Positions 18,228-26,948 of a DNA stretch of 64,000 nt are shown here, piece by piece. Source of the DNA: Lachnospiraceae bacterium (lineage in GTDB: Bacteria > Bacillota > Clostridia > Lachnospirales > Lachnospiraceae); contig JAFUKJ010000041.1 of NCBI GenBank assembly GCA_017467805.1, positions 46,968-110,967 of the forward strand, in the 5' to 3' direction. The notes under the pieces are model-generated. The model made no database searches and was not told where the DNA came from. It saw only the letters and a list, made by a program, of their open reading frames with translations. Position 1 is the first letter of the stretch, and every line of letters begins with the position of its first letter. Position numbers and translations under genes: made by a program.

Positions 18228-19673
18228 CTAGCCGATTAACCAATCATACATTTCCTGATACTTCAATGCAGATGTCTTCCATGAGTAGTCTGTTGCCATT
18301 GCTCTATCAATAATCTTATTCCACTCACGTTTCTTATCATAATAAATCTGCTCCGCATAGCGAATCGTACCAAGCATCTCGTGTGCATTATAATTGCAGA
18401 AGCTAAAGCCTGTACCCTTGCTTTCGTACTCATTATATGCCTCTACAGTATCCTTCAAGCCGCCTGTTTCACGAACAATCGGAACTGTTCCATAGCGAAG
18501 CGCCATTAACTGGCTCAAGCCGCATGGCTCAAATAACGACGGCATCAGAAACGCATCACAGGATGCATAAATGCGGTGTGACAGCTCCTCTGAATAATAA
18601 ATGTTCGCTGACACCTTACCCTGATACTTCCAGTCAAAATGACGAAGCATATTCTCATACTGTGCCTCACCCGTTCCCAGTACTACTAACTGGATATCGT
18701 CCTGGCAAAGCTCATCCATGACATATGCCACAAGATCCATACCCTTCTGGTCTGTCAGACGGGATACGATACCAATCATCATCTTCTTATCATTCTCTTC
18801 TAAGCCAAGCTGTTTCTGAAGCGCTCTCTTATTCTTAACCTTTTCCTTACGGAAGTTCCCAGCATTATAATTACGAACAATATATTCATCTGTCTCAGGA
18901 TTATAATCATCATAATCAATACCATTTACAATACCGCGAAGGTCGTTGCTTCTGGCATTCAGTAAGCCATCCAGCTTCTCACCGTAGAATGCTGTCTTAA
19001 TCTCCTCTGCATAGGTAGCACTTACGGTAGTAATCGCATCTGCGTATACCAGGCCGCCCTTTAAGATATTCGCATCCTTAAAGTACTCCAGCTTATCAGG
19101 TGCAAAGTAAGACTTATCAAGACCTGTAATATTCTGAATCGTCTTAATATCATATACACCCTGGAACTTCAGGTTATGTATCGTCATAACTGACTTAATA
19201 CCACGATAAAACTCACCGCCTGCAAATCTCTCCTTCAGATATACAGGAATCATACCTGTCTGCCAGTCATGACAATGAATCACATCTGGTCTGAAATCAA
19301 TTACAGGCAGAATAGACAATGCTGCCTTAGAGAAGAATACAAACTTGGAAATCTCCTCTACATGGTTATCTCCATATGGCTTTGGTCCATTGAAAAACTT
19401 CTCATTATCAATGAAGTAATAGGTAATGTCATCACTCTTAGCCTCAAGTACGCCTACATACTCCTGCTGTCCCATGAAGTCCATATAGAAGTGTGTTCTA
19501 TAGGTCATAAGACTCTTAATCGCCTCTGTCATACACATATACTTAGGCAAAATTACTCTCGTATCAAAATATCTCTTATCGAATTCCTTCGGCAATGAGC
19601 CTACTACATCTGCAAGACCACCTGTTTTAATAAATGGTACACCCTCTGACGCCACAAACAAAATCTTCTTCAT
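18228..19673 (-). CDS. glgA: Glycogen synthase (ADP-glucose type, GT5)
   Basis: A 481-residue glycosyltransferase that transfers glucose from ADP-glucose to growing alpha-1,4-glucan. The N-terminal KTGGLADVVGSLP carries the ADP-glucose-binding KxGGL motif (residues 16-20). A GT-B fold follows, with the second-domain region MPSLFEPCGLSQLMALRYGTVPIVRETGGL (given here as family-typical, about residues 380-410). Length is standard. No other glycogen genes adjoin it. Confidence 0.94.
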   Translation of the reverse strand: MKKILFVASEGVPFIKTGGLADVVGSLPKEFDKRYFDTRVILPKYMCMTEAIKSLMTYRTHFYMDFMGQQEYVGVLEAKSDDITYYFIDNEKFFNGPKPYGDNHVEEISKFVFFSKAALSILPVIDFRPDVIHCHDWQTGMIPVYLKERFAGGEFYRGIKSVMTIHNLKFQGVYDIKTIQNITGLDKSYFAPDKLEYFKDANILKGGLVYADAITTVSATYAEEIKTAFYGEKLDGLLNARSNDLRGIVNGIDYDDYNPETDEYIVRNYNAGNFRKEKVKNKRALQKQLGLEENDKKMMIGIVSRLTDQKGMDLVAYVMDELCQDDIQLVVLGTGEAQYENMLRHFDWKYQGKVSANIYYSEELSHRIYASCDAFLMPSLFEPCGLSQLMALRYGTVPIVRETGGLKDTVEAYNEYESKGTGFSFCNYNAHEMLGTIRYAEQIYYDKKREWNKIIDRAMATDYSWKTSALKYQEMYDWLIG

Positions 19674-19807
19674 ATATTACACCGAATCCCTTCTTCTGCA
19701 TAATTATGGACTAACGCCTCCCCTTACTCTTACGCGCTGTCCAAAAAACATTAAAGTGTTTTATCTGATTATACATCATGAACATATGCAATGTAAAGAA
19801 GGGCTTT

Positions 19808-20329
19808 TTAGGAATGTTGTCTGTAACTTAATCTAATTTTATCTGTAATCAACGCAATAAACTCACTATTGGTTGGTTTTCCCTTTCCAAGGCTGATGGT
19901 ATAGCCAAATAAGGAATCTAAGGTTTCCATTTTTCCTCTGCTCCAAGCCACTTCAATGGCATGTCGAATCGCTCTCTCCACACGACTCGGCGTTGTCTGA
20001 TAACGCTTTGCAATCGACGGATACAATATTTTTGTGATAGAATTCAACATTTCTCCGTCCTCTACTGACATCATAATCGCTTCTCTCAAATACTGATACC
20101 CTTTAATATGTGCAGGAACACCGATTTCATGTATCATATCCGTTACATCCTTCTCCAAATCATGTTCCTTAACAGGCTTTACTACTATTTCATCTGCATT
20201 CTTTATCATACTTTTTCCTGCTGGTACCGTAATCATTATCTGAAATTCCTTGTCATTCGAAATTAAATCACTTAAGATACGAAACATCCTCTCATTATCC
20301 TGTGCGGTCATAACTTTAAGCTGCTCCAT
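19808..20329 (-). CDS. Spo0A-like regulator with collapsed receiver domain
   Basis: A 173-residue protein. Residues ~60-165 match the Spo0A DNA-binding domain ([20 protein letters not shown], then [13 protein letters not shown] and [16 protein letters not shown]). A full Spo0A has a ~120-residue receiver before this; here only ~57 residues remain. They look like the first helix ([14 protein letters not shown]) joined directly to the last strand and its conserved KP (EIVVKPV). The phosphoacceptor Asp segment and the acidic pair of the first strand are gone (AQDN instead of DD). DNA binding could therefore be phosphorylation-independent. The ribosome site and frame are intact, so this does not look like simple decay. 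It may indicate that the organism is not a normal spore former, or that another Spo0A exists elsewhere. Confidence 0.85.
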   Translation of the reverse strand: MEQLKVMTAQDNERMFRILSDLISNDKEFQIMITVPAGKSMIKNADEIVVKPVKEHDLEKDVTDMIHEIGVPAHIKGYQYLREAIMMSVEDGEMLNSITKILYPSIAKRYQTTPSRVERAIRHAIEVAWSRGKMETLDSLFGYTISLGKGKPTNSEFIALITDKIRLSYRQHS

Positions 20330-20497
20330 TTTTTTCCTCCATTCTCGCTATTTACCTAAGCGAACTTACAAATATTAAGAAATAACTGCAAGATAATTAT
20401 ATAAGCATGTCAAAAAATAAAGCAAGCGGCACTTATCGCACTTTTTGCCACTAATCCCGTTCATTCCCAGGCGACCTTCAAAAGCCCAAAAATTCCG

Positions 20498-20583
20498 ATA
20501 AAAAAAGGTGTTTAAGCGTGTCGAAACAGAGCAAAACCTTTTAGGTCGTCCTGTTTAGAAACACTACAAACACCATTTTTTTG
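20498..20583 (-). terminator. Long structured terminator after the diguanylate cyclase
   Basis: GGTGTTT (20507-20513) pairs with AAACACC (20570-20576), with further internal pairing (AAACAG with CTGTTT, ACCT with AGGT). T-runs occur on both outer sides. It lies 20 bases after the cyclase stop. The size is unusual for a plain terminator, so a leader or regulatory role for the downstream Spo0A-like gene is possible. Confidence 0.6.
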
Positions 20584-20602
20584 CGATAAAATACATATGT
20601 CG

Positions 20603-22285
20603 TTATTCGTGCATAAACTTTTTCATGGCAGTCTTTTGCTTGTACATTCTGGCATCTGCCTTTCTGTATACACTCTTAACATCCTTACATCTAGGCTCGT
20701 TGGACCTACAGTAGCCGTATGCCGTACTCAGATTCAGATTCTCATCCTCCTCATTTGCACGTTCAATCATTGCCTCCATCTTATCCACCAAGGCTCTTAC
20801 ATCGACCTGCTTGATATCAGGAATAATGACAATAAACTCGTCACCTCCCATACGACAAATCGTTCCAGCATCACCAAATACTACCTGCAATACCTCTGCA
20901 AATTTCATAAGCAAAATATCACCTGTATCATGGCCCAAAGTATCATTGGTAAGCTTAAGATTATTCAAATCAAAAGCAAGGATTCCATACACCTGCTCCG
21001 ACATCTCCAATTCATCGAAAATATCTTCACATTTCCTTCGATTAGACAGTCCTGTTAATGCATCTGTATAAGCAAGCCTCTCCAAAGCCTCCGCCTTTGC
21101 TCCCTCATACATCTTTTTACTTACTTCACTATAAAAATCTACTATCTGCGACAGCACAAAAATCAAACCACCCAGAAAAAGCAGGCTCGGAAAACTGTCA
21201 CGCATATGCGAGGATGCATAAACCAAAACATTATATCTTATAATATCAAATGCTGAAATGATAACCAATGATAACATTCCTATCGCTAAAGCACTTTTCT
21301 CATACTGTTTCTTCACAATATCATAAATCATTAGAGCTACATAGGATAGCACCATAATTATGATAATCACATGCTGCACGGTTACCATCGCTGGCATATG
21401 CACAATATTCAAACCATGCAATACTATCACCGCAGCTATGAATAAGACCTGTATTCCTGTGATACCAAGATAAATTCCTTTAATCGTTTTTATCTTGCGC
21501 CCCATAATATCTGACCAAAAGTACAAATACACAAATAACGGGCAAAAATACAATGATGTAAATTCCAGGTACGGCTTCACTTCAAACCGATATGTATACA
21601 GAATTATCAAATCATAATTGCATATCGACCACAATGAAATTACCAAGGAAAACATTCCTGCCATTATCAGCCTTGAAAATTTTTTGCTCTTAAAGGAAAA
21701 GAAAATCGAAATTATCAGAATTAACAATCCGAAAGTAAAAAGGAATAAATTAATACCTAATATAACCTTCTTTTCTAAAAACATATCCCTTATTACATTC
21801 TTGGCATTACATATGTAGGGAACTCTGAAATTGCTATAAGAATCCTCTTCACCTGCAACTGCAACCACCTGCAAGGTTTTACCACCGTAATCATCAGGAA
21901 GTTCAATCAAATGATAGCCATATCCCACCATATGATTCTCTGCATATCTTTCCTGACCGTATGCATAGATTTCTTCCCCGTCAATCATTACCTGTATCGT
22001 AGAGTGCTTCACATGAAATACCAGCAGCGGGTCAGATATATATTCCTGCGGAAGCTGGGTAGTCAATGTGATTACATCACCTCTATCCTGCTGTTCAAAA
22101 ACAAACTCATTCAAATCCATGGCTTCGTACTGTACACCATTTACCTGTAAATCCCAGTCTGCCCCTATCATAATCCTCTGAGATATCTCTGCACCTGTTA
22201 ATGAACTCACATATGTAAATATACCAAATATAAAAATTAAGATAATCAACGTAGATTCTGTTGATATCTTCCATCTATTTTTCAT
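20603..22285 (-). CDS. Membrane diguanylate cyclase
   Basis: A 560-residue GGDEF protein. An N-terminal helix (about 12-30) leads to an extracytoplasmic beta-rich sensor (about 31-175), then seven to eight membrane helices (about 180-385). This is the layout of 7TMR-DISM receptors. The GGDEF domain (about 400-555) has DALTGLSNRR and an intact GGDEF motif (RMGGDEFIVI), so it should make cyclic di-GMP. No RxxD inhibitory site is visible five residues ahead of the motif. The signal is unknown. GAGAGGG precedes the start. Downstream targets could be motility or surface attachment. Confidence 0.9.
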   Translation of the reverse strand: MKNRWKISTESTLIILIFIFGIFTYVSSLTGAEISQRIMIGADWDLQVNGVQYEAMDLNEFVFEQQDRGDVITLTTQLPQEYISDPLLVFHVKHSTIQVMIDGEEIYAYGQERYAENHMVGYGYHLIELPDDYGGKTLQVVAVAGEEDSYSNFRVPYICNAKNVIRDMFLEKKVILGINLFLFTFGLLILIISIFFSFKSKKFSRLIMAGMFSLVISLWSICNYDLIILYTYRFEVKPYLEFTSLYFCPLFVYLYFWSDIMGRKIKTIKGIYLGITGIQVLFIAAVIVLHGLNIVHMPAMVTVQHVIIIIMVLSYVALMIYDIVKKQYEKSALAIGMLSLVIISAFDIIRYNVLVYASSHMRDSFPSLLFLGGLIFVLSQIVDFYSEVSKKMYEGAKAEALERLAYTDALTGLSNRRKCEDIFDELEMSEQVYGILAFDLNNLKLTNDTLGHDTGDILLMKFAEVLQVVFGDAGTICRMGGDEFIVIIPDIKQVDVRALVDKMEAMIERANEEDENLNLSTAYGYCRSNEPRCKDVKSVYRKADARMYKQKTAMKKFMHE

Positions 22286-22388
22286 AAATAAATCCCTCTC
22301 TCATAACACAACTCCCTCTTTTCTACATTTTACACTCAATTTATGACATATACAAGTAATTTTCAGAACCACTTTTCTGAAAAAATGG

Positions 22389-22417
22389 TTGACATTTTCT
22401 GCTAGAACGTGTATATT
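22389..22417 (+). promoter_or_regulatory. Promoter of the tRNA pair
   Basis: A consensus TTGACA (22389-22394) and TATATT (22412-22417), exactly 17 bases apart, lie about 40 bases before tRNA-Val. Confidence 0.8.
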
Positions 22418-22457
22418 GAATAAGTCGGGTGAACAACTCGTACAAATCAATGGTTGT

Positions 22458-22530
22458 GGGGTCTTAGCTCAGCTGGGAGAGCATCTGCCTTACAAGCAGA
22501 GGGTCACAGGTTCGAGCCCTGTAGGCCCCA
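22458..22530 (+). tRNA. tRNA-Val (anticodon TAC)
   Basis: A 73-base cloverleaf. Acceptor GGGGTCT pairs with AGGCCCC, the D arm contains AGCTCAGCTGGGAGAGC, and the anticodon stem TCTGC/GCAGA has loop CTTACAA (anticodon TAC). The T arm has GGTTCGAGCCC. The 3' CCA is not encoded. Open frames that cross it are artefacts. Confidence 0.96.
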
Positions 22531-22561
22531 TCTTAAAACAATCATTACTAATTACGGCTAT

Positions 22562-22635
22562 GGCGAGATAGCTCAGTTGGCTAGAGCACATGGTTCATAC
22601 CCATGGTGTCGAGGGTTCGAATCCCCCTCTCGCTA
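22562..22635 (+). tRNA. tRNA-Met-type (anticodon CAT)
   Basis: A 74-base cloverleaf. Acceptor GGCGAGA pairs with TCTCGCT (one G-T pair), and the anticodon stem CATGG/CCATG has loop TTCATAC. A CAT anticodon may be elongator Met or the Ile tRNA modified by TilS. The acceptor does not begin as an initiator tRNA would, so elongator Met is the default. No CCA is encoded. Confidence 0.92.
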
Positions 22636-22637
22636 CT

Positions 22638-22669
22638 AAAAAAGCAACGATTTTATCGTTGCTTTTTTG
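22638..22669 (+). terminator. Terminator of the tRNA pair
   Basis: The stem AAGCAACGAT/ATCGTTGCTT is followed by TTTT, three bases after tRNA-Met. It also has A-runs that could serve the convergent lrgB gene. Confidence 0.9.
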
Positions 22670-22690
22670 TTTTGAATTCTTAATAGTAAA

Positions 22691-23395
22691 CTACCAAAAA
22701 TTCACAAATATCATTGAAACTACAACCGTCATCAGACCAGCTACTCCAATCGACAGTCCACTCATGGCACCTTCTACCTCTCCCATTTCCATTGCCTTAG
22801 AAGTTCCACACGCATGAGAAGATGTACCAATCGCAATTCCCTTCGCTATCGGCTCTTCTATCTTACAGGTCTTACAGATGAATTCCGCAATCATATTTCC
22901 CAGATTTCCAGTGATTACAATTGCCGCCACGGTAATCGTTACAATACCACCGCATTCCTCTGAAAGTCCGATACCAATCGCTGTCGTAATCGACTTTGGC
23001 AGGAGCGTTACATATGCTTCATGGTTCAAGCCAAATGCCATGGACATCAGTAAAATACTAACTGCACTCGATAGGACGCCTGAGAAAATCCCTACCAGTA
23101 TTGCTACCATATGCTTTTTTAGCAGCTCTACCTTCTCATATAAAGGCACAGCAAGACAAATCGTCGCTGGTGTCAATAAATAGCTAATATACTGCGCGCC
23201 CTCTGTGTAGTCACCTACATCAATCTTGAACACCAACAGTACCACAATAATACATGCTATCGAAACTACAATTGGATTGAAAATCGCCAGCTTGAACTTA
23301 TTTTTCAAATACATACCAAATTCATAAGTAAACAACGTAATAACAACGCCAAAGAAAAGAGAATTCGCAGCAAAATCCTGCACAACATTATTCAT
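22691..23395 (-). CDS. lrgB: LrgB/CidB family membrane protein
   Basis: A 234-residue protein with about six to seven membrane helices and the family-typical block SSHACGTSKAMEMGE (about residues 190-204). LrgB pairs with LrgA, encoded just upstream with an 8-base overlap. The pair is linked to control of murein hydrolase export and cell lysis, and in plants and some bacteria to glycolate or pyruvate transport. The specific role here is unknown. Confidence 0.9.
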   Translation of the reverse strand: MNNVVQDFAANSLFFGVVITLFTYEFGMYLKNKFKLAIFNPIVVSIACIIVVLLVFKIDVGDYTEGAQYISYLLTPATICLAVPLYEKVELLKKHMVAILVGIFSGVLSSAVSILLMSMAFGLNHEAYVTLLPKSITTAIGIGLSEECGGIVTITVAAIVITGNLGNMIAEFICKTCKIEEPIAKGIAIGTSSHACGTSKAMEMGEVEGAMSGLSIGVAGLMTVVVSMIFVNFW

Positions 23396-23753
23396 TAGTC
23401 TTCTCTCCCTTCTTTATACGCAGCATGAACTGTGTCACTCTTCCTGATACAATCATTACTACCACTGTAGATACCACCGTAATCACAATCGCAGGAACAA
23501 GCATATTCTGCAAAATTCCCCAGGATTCCAAAAGACCCACGCCTGCTGGTACGAACATAATCGGCATAATTTCTATCAAAAAATTAGCCGTTTCCTTTAC
23601 CATTTCCAGCTTAATAATGCCTGTCATCAATCCTACAAACAAAATAACCAAACCATAGATACTTGCTGGAATCGGCAACGGAATACAATAATTTAACCCT
23701 TCTCCTATCAAAGAAATACCTAATATGATTGCAAGCTGCTTAATATATTTCAT
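23388..23753 (-). CDS. lrgA: LrgA/CidA family holin-like protein
   Basis: A 121-residue protein with four membrane helices and the motif LNYCIPLPIPASIYGL (about residues 20-35), typical of CidA/LrgA. The ATG at 23753 matches the family's short N-terminus. A TTG six bases earlier has better ribosome-site spacing (AAAGG) and is a real alternative. The gene follows the znu operon after a terminator-like hairpin. Confidence 0.88.
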   Translation of the reverse strand: MKYIKQLAIILGISLIGEGLNYCIPLPIPASIYGLVILFVGLMTGIIKLEMVKETANFLIEIMPIMFVPAGVGLLESWGILQNMLVPAIVITVVSTVVVMIVSGRVTQFMLRIKKGEKTNE

Positions 23754-23775
23754 AACCAAACATACCTTTCTAACC

Positions 23776-23806
23776 CTAAAAAGTGCCTGCAAATTGCAAG
23801 CACTTA
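23776..23806 (-). terminator. Terminator between znuB and lrgA
   Basis: On the minus strand AAGTGCTTGCAA pairs with TTGCAGGCACTT (one mismatch) and is followed by TTTT. It separates the zinc operon from lrgAB, though readthrough is possible. Confidence 0.7.
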
Positions 23807-23818
23807 TCATTACTTTAA

Positions 23819-24664
23819 TCAGCCTCTTGTCAGCTTCGACACCAGCATATTAATCGCAAACACCACAATATTCGCCACTACGATTGTGGAACCAACTGGT
23901 GTGGAAAACAATATAGACAGTACAATACCAAGTACCGCACACACCACTGAAATCACTGCCGAATAAATCACAACTCCCTTAAAGTTCTGAATCACCTGCA
24001 TTGCTGAAAGCGCAGGGAAAATAACCAATGCCGAAATCAATAGAGAACCTACAAGATTCATTGCCAGTACAATGATAATGGCTGTCACTATCGCAATCAA
24101 AAGATTATATCTGTCTGCTGGAATCCCTGTTGCCTTTGCAAAGGTCTCATCAAAGGTAACTGCAAAGATTTTATTGTATAATACACAGAATAAAACCACC
24201 ACTACCACAGACATTATCACGCAAATCCACACTTCGCTCTTTGTTAAAGTCAAAATAGAGGTTGCGCCAAACAGCGTACTGCACACATCTCCTGCTATAT
24301 TGGTAGAGGTTGAAAACAGATTTAACAATAAATATCCAACTGCAAGCGAGCCAACTGACAGCATCGCAATCGCCGCATCGCCCTGTATCTTGGTATTCTG
24401 CCCCGTTCTAAGCAGTAAAACTGCTGCCACTACAGTAATTACCATCACAAGCAGTGTGTCATTGGTCAGGTTAATTACACTTGCAATCGCCATCGCACCA
24501 AATGCCACATGGGATAAGCCATCTCCAATGAAAGAGAATCTCTTTAATACCAGTGTTACACCTAGAAGTGATGAACAAAGGGCAATTAAAGTTCCTACAA
24601 TCAACGCATACTGAACAAAAGGGTACTGCATATAATATTGCAAACTTTCGATAATATTATTCAT
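23819..24664 (-). CDS. znuB: Zinc/manganese-type ABC transporter permease
   Basis: A 281-residue ABC-3 family permease with eight or so membrane helices. The region GDGLSHVAFGAMAIA (about residues 40-55) is typical of ZnuB/AdcB/MntB proteins. The start at 24664 has AGGAGG upstream and overlaps the ATPase end by 8 bases. Metal preference is inferred as zinc from the Fur-family regulator and the His-rich binding protein of the same operon. Confidence 0.9.
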   Translation of the reverse strand: MNNIIESLQYYMQYPFVQYALIVGTLIALCSSLLGVTLVLKRFSFIGDGLSHVAFGAMAIASVINLTNDTLLVMVITVVAAVLLLRTGQNTKIQGDAAIAMLSVGSLAVGYLLLNLFSTSTNIAGDVCSTLFGATSILTLTKSEVWICVIMSVVVVVLFCVLYNKIFAVTFDETFAKATGIPADRYNLLIAIVTAIIIVLAMNLVGSLLISALVIFPALSAMQVIQNFKGVVIYSAVISVVCAVLGIVLSILFSTPVGSTIVVANIVVFAINMLVSKLTRG

Positions 24665-25379
24665 GTGCCGCACCTCCTGCTGTATATTGAAATGCCTTCC
24701 ATGCCTCACTCTTCTGATACTGACTCTTAGTGCCATAGAAGGTCGTATCCTTCTCTATATGCAGAATATGGCTGGCATAGGCTGCTGCTGCCTGCATATC
24801 ATGAGATACCATAATAATCGTGATTCCACTCTGATTCAACTCCTGCAACAGTTGATAAAATTCTGCTGTTACCTTTGGGTCAAGCCCTGTCACAGGCTCA
24901 TCCAGCAAAAGAAGCTTTGTAGTTGCACAAAGCGCTCTCGCCAGTAATACTCTCTGTTGCTGACCGCCTGAAAGATTGCGATAGCACTCCTTACGCAAAT
25001 CCCAAACTGCCATTTTCTCCATGTTCTCCCTGACACACTGCTTCTCCTGCTTTGTATAGAAAGGCTTCCAGCCTCTCTTTGCAAGTGTTCCTGACAGCAC
25101 AATTTCCCAAACAGACGCAGGAAAATCCTTCTGTACAACCGTCTGCTGTGGTAAATAGCCTATCTCATACGGCTTTAAGCCATCTCCTGTTACTACCTCA
25201 CCCTGTATCGGCTCCATCAAATGAAGCAACGCCTTAATAAGGGTACTCTTTCCTGCACCATTTTCTCCGATAATATAAAGATAATCACCCTGATTCACCT
25301 GAAAATTAATATGCTCTGTAACAACACTACCGTCATATCCAAGTGTCAAATCCTCACATGTTATATATGCCATGGACAT
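24657..25379 (-). CDS. znuC: Zinc/manganese-type ABC transporter ATPase
   Basis: A 240-residue ATPase with Walker A GENGAGKST (about residues 37-45), signature LSGGQQQRV and Walker B LLLLDEP, with the H-switch MVSHDM. Two ATG codons six bases apart could start it. The outer one is given, and AAAGG/AAGG sites fit either. It is the third gene of zur-znuA-znuC-znuB. Confidence 0.92.
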   Translation of the reverse strand: MSMAYITCEDLTLGYDGSVVTEHINFQVNQGDYLYIIGENGAGKSTLIKALLHLMEPIQGEVVTGDGLKPYEIGYLPQQTVVQKDFPASVWEIVLSGTLAKRGWKPFYTKQEKQCVRENMEKMAVWDLRKECYRNLSGGQQQRVLLARALCATTKLLLLDEPVTGLDPKVTAEFYQLLQELNQSGITIIMVSHDMQAAAAYASHILHIEKDTTFYGTKSQYQKSEAWKAFQYTAGGAAHE

Positions 25380-25397
25380 CCTTGCCTTTCTGTGTCA

Positions 25398-26375
25398 CTA
25401 ATTCAATGCTGTTTTTAATACTTCCAAATTCTCCTGCATAATACTAAGGTATGTAGTACCTTCTGCAAGCTCTGCCTTACTTACCGACTGAATAGAATCC
25501 AGCACCAGTATATCCTGATTCTTACCCTGTGAATTCTGAATAATAGAATCCGCCAGACGTGTATCTGATTTTTCCAATATCAGCACATGCTGTAAGGAAA
25601 GCTCATCCAGCTTCCCTGCCAGAAACGCTACTGTTTCAAAGCTTGCCTCGGTCTCTGCACTACAACCGACAAACGCCGCATAATAATTAATTGCATAATC
25701 ATCTAACAAATATCTGAACGGAAATCTGTCTGCAAATAAAAGTGTATCTGTACCAGCCTCTGCAACCGCCTCCGCATAAGCAGCGTCCAGATTCTCAAGC
25801 TCCATCAAGTAAGCAGTTGCATTTGTCTCATATACAAATGCATTCTTAGCATCCAAATCCATGATTGCTTCTGTAATAACCTTCACCAATGTTACAGCAT
25901 TGCGAAGTGATAACCAAACATGCTCATCATACACCACCTCATCATGATGATGCTCTTCCTCCTCATGATGCTCGTGCTGCATTCCCTCTACCATTTCCTC
26001 AGTCTTTAATGCGCCGTCCAACGCAGTCATCATATTAATAACCTGTATATCAACATTCTGTGCTACGATTTCGTCAACCCATTCCTCAGACTCACCACCA
26101 AGATAAATCAGCAAATCACAGTCTGTCATCTTCGCAATATCCATAGCTGTAGGCTGATAGCTGTGGATATCCACGCCATCCTCCAAAAGATATGTAACCT
26201 CAAACGCATCTGCTTTGTCGCCAATAATCGTCTTTACCCAGTCATACTGTGGAAATGTAGTACATACAATACTGATTCTATCGTCCTGCGCCTGCTGTGT
26301 ACCCGCTGTGCCACAGCCTGCCAATATTCCCATACACAGAATAACCGTCAAAATGGAATACCATAATTTCTTCAT
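25398..26375 (-). CDS. znuA: Zinc-type ABC substrate-binding lipoprotein
   Basis: A 325-residue lipoprotein with lipobox LAGC (about residues 19-22) and the cluster A-I metal-binding fold. A His/Glu-rich loop (about residues 135-150, HEHHEEEEHHHDE) sits before the ligand segment DEHVWLS, as in zinc-specific ZnuA/AdcA proteins. His in HVW and later acidic residues would bind the metal. The ATG at 26375 is favoured. An upstream TTG at 26387 is closer to AGGAAGG and could also serve. Confidence 0.92.
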   Translation of the reverse strand: MKKLWYSILTVILCMGILAGCGTAGTQQAQDDRISIVCTTFPQYDWVKTIIGDKADAFEVTYLLEDGVDIHSYQPTAMDIAKMTDCDLLIYLGGESEEWVDEIVAQNVDIQVINMMTALDGALKTEEMVEGMQHEHHEEEEHHHDEVVYDEHVWLSLRNAVTLVKVITEAIMDLDAKNAFVYETNATAYLMELENLDAAYAEAVAEAGTDTLLFADRFPFRYLLDDYAINYYAAFVGCSAETEASFETVAFLAGKLDELSLQHVLILEKSDTRLADSIIQNSQGKNQDILVLDSIQSVSKAELAEGTTYLSIMQENLEVLKTALN

Positions 26376-26419
26376 AATAATATTCAAGCCTTCCTAAATC
26401 AAAATCCTTTATCTCAAAC

Positions 26420-26833
26420 CTATATCTTTGCATTCCTGCACTTCTCACATAAGCCAGTCAGCATGGAACCTGTACATTCCAGCATAAAGCCATGCCCCTC
26501 TAAAAGATGCGCTCTGATTTCCTTCATAAAGCCACACTCCAGATGTGTAATCTTGCCACAGCTCTTGCACTGCATATGCAGATGCTCCTGACACTTGCCA
26601 TGTGGCTCCACATACTGATACATCGCACTCTCGTCCTCGGCAGTCTTGTACTTCATCAACTGCCCTGAAAGCATCAGCTTCTCCAGATTACGATAAATCG
26701 TGGTAGGATTCACCTGCTGCCCCTTGCTCTCCAAATAGGCATGAATATCCACTGCACTAAATCTATGCTCCTTATGCGCTTGTAAATACTCCATAATAGA
26801 GTCCTTGCACTTTGTACGATATTCCTTCTGCAT
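26420..26833 (-). CDS. zur: Fur family metalloregulator, probably Zur
   Basis: A 137-residue Fur-family repressor. A winged helix (about 1-80) contains HRFSAVDIHAYL and NPTTIYRNLEKL. The dimer domain has two CxxC structural-zinc pairs (CKSC about residue 90, CEKC about residue 130) and His-rich sensing residues. It heads the znuACB operon, so zinc sensing is the best guess. Palindromic operators flank its promoter, which indicates autorepression. Confidence 0.9.
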   Translation of the reverse strand: MQKEYRTKCKDSIMEYLQAHKEHRFSAVDIHAYLESKGQQVNPTTIYRNLEKLMLSGQLMKYKTAEDESAMYQYVEPHGKCQEHLHMQCKSCGKITHLECGFMKEIRAHLLEGHGFMLECTGSMLTGLCEKCRNAKI

Positions 26834-26853
26834 GGTAACCTCCTAATTAAAAA

Positions 26854-26868
26854 TGCAAACAACTTGCA
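26854..26868. promoter_or_regulatory. Fur-family operator 1 (downstream of -10)
   Basis: TGCAAACAACTTGCA has a 7-1-7 palindrome layout with imperfect arms. It lies where transcription of zur would begin. Confidence 0.7.
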
Positions 26869-26875
26869 ATTTGTA

Positions 26876-26904
26876 ATTTTAGTACAGTTCACTGCACTTG
26901 TCAA
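26876..26904 (-). promoter_or_regulatory. Promoter of the zur-znu operon
   Basis: On the minus strand TTGACA (26899-26904) and TAAAAT (26876-26881) are 17 bases apart. Operators sit on both sides. Confidence 0.8.
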
Positions 26905-26912
26905 TCCAAATA

Positions 26913-26927
26913 TGCAAATCATTTGCA
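26913..26927. promoter_or_regulatory. Fur-family operator 2 (upstream of -35)
   Basis: TGCAAATCATTTGCA is a perfect 7-1-7 palindrome, the usual shape of Fur-family binding sites. Confidence 0.8.
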
Positions 26928-26948
26928 TTTTATAATTCTAATATATAA

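Noticed and set aside
20408-20525. 0A-box sites controlling the Spo0A-like gene
   Set aside because: One match (TGTCAAA) is also a TTGACA element on the other strand, and the other lies inside the terminator; short motifs like this occur by chance.
22389-22817. Three small reading frames over the tRNA pair
   Set aside because: They translate the tRNA genes and terminator; the cloverleaf structures explain the sequence.
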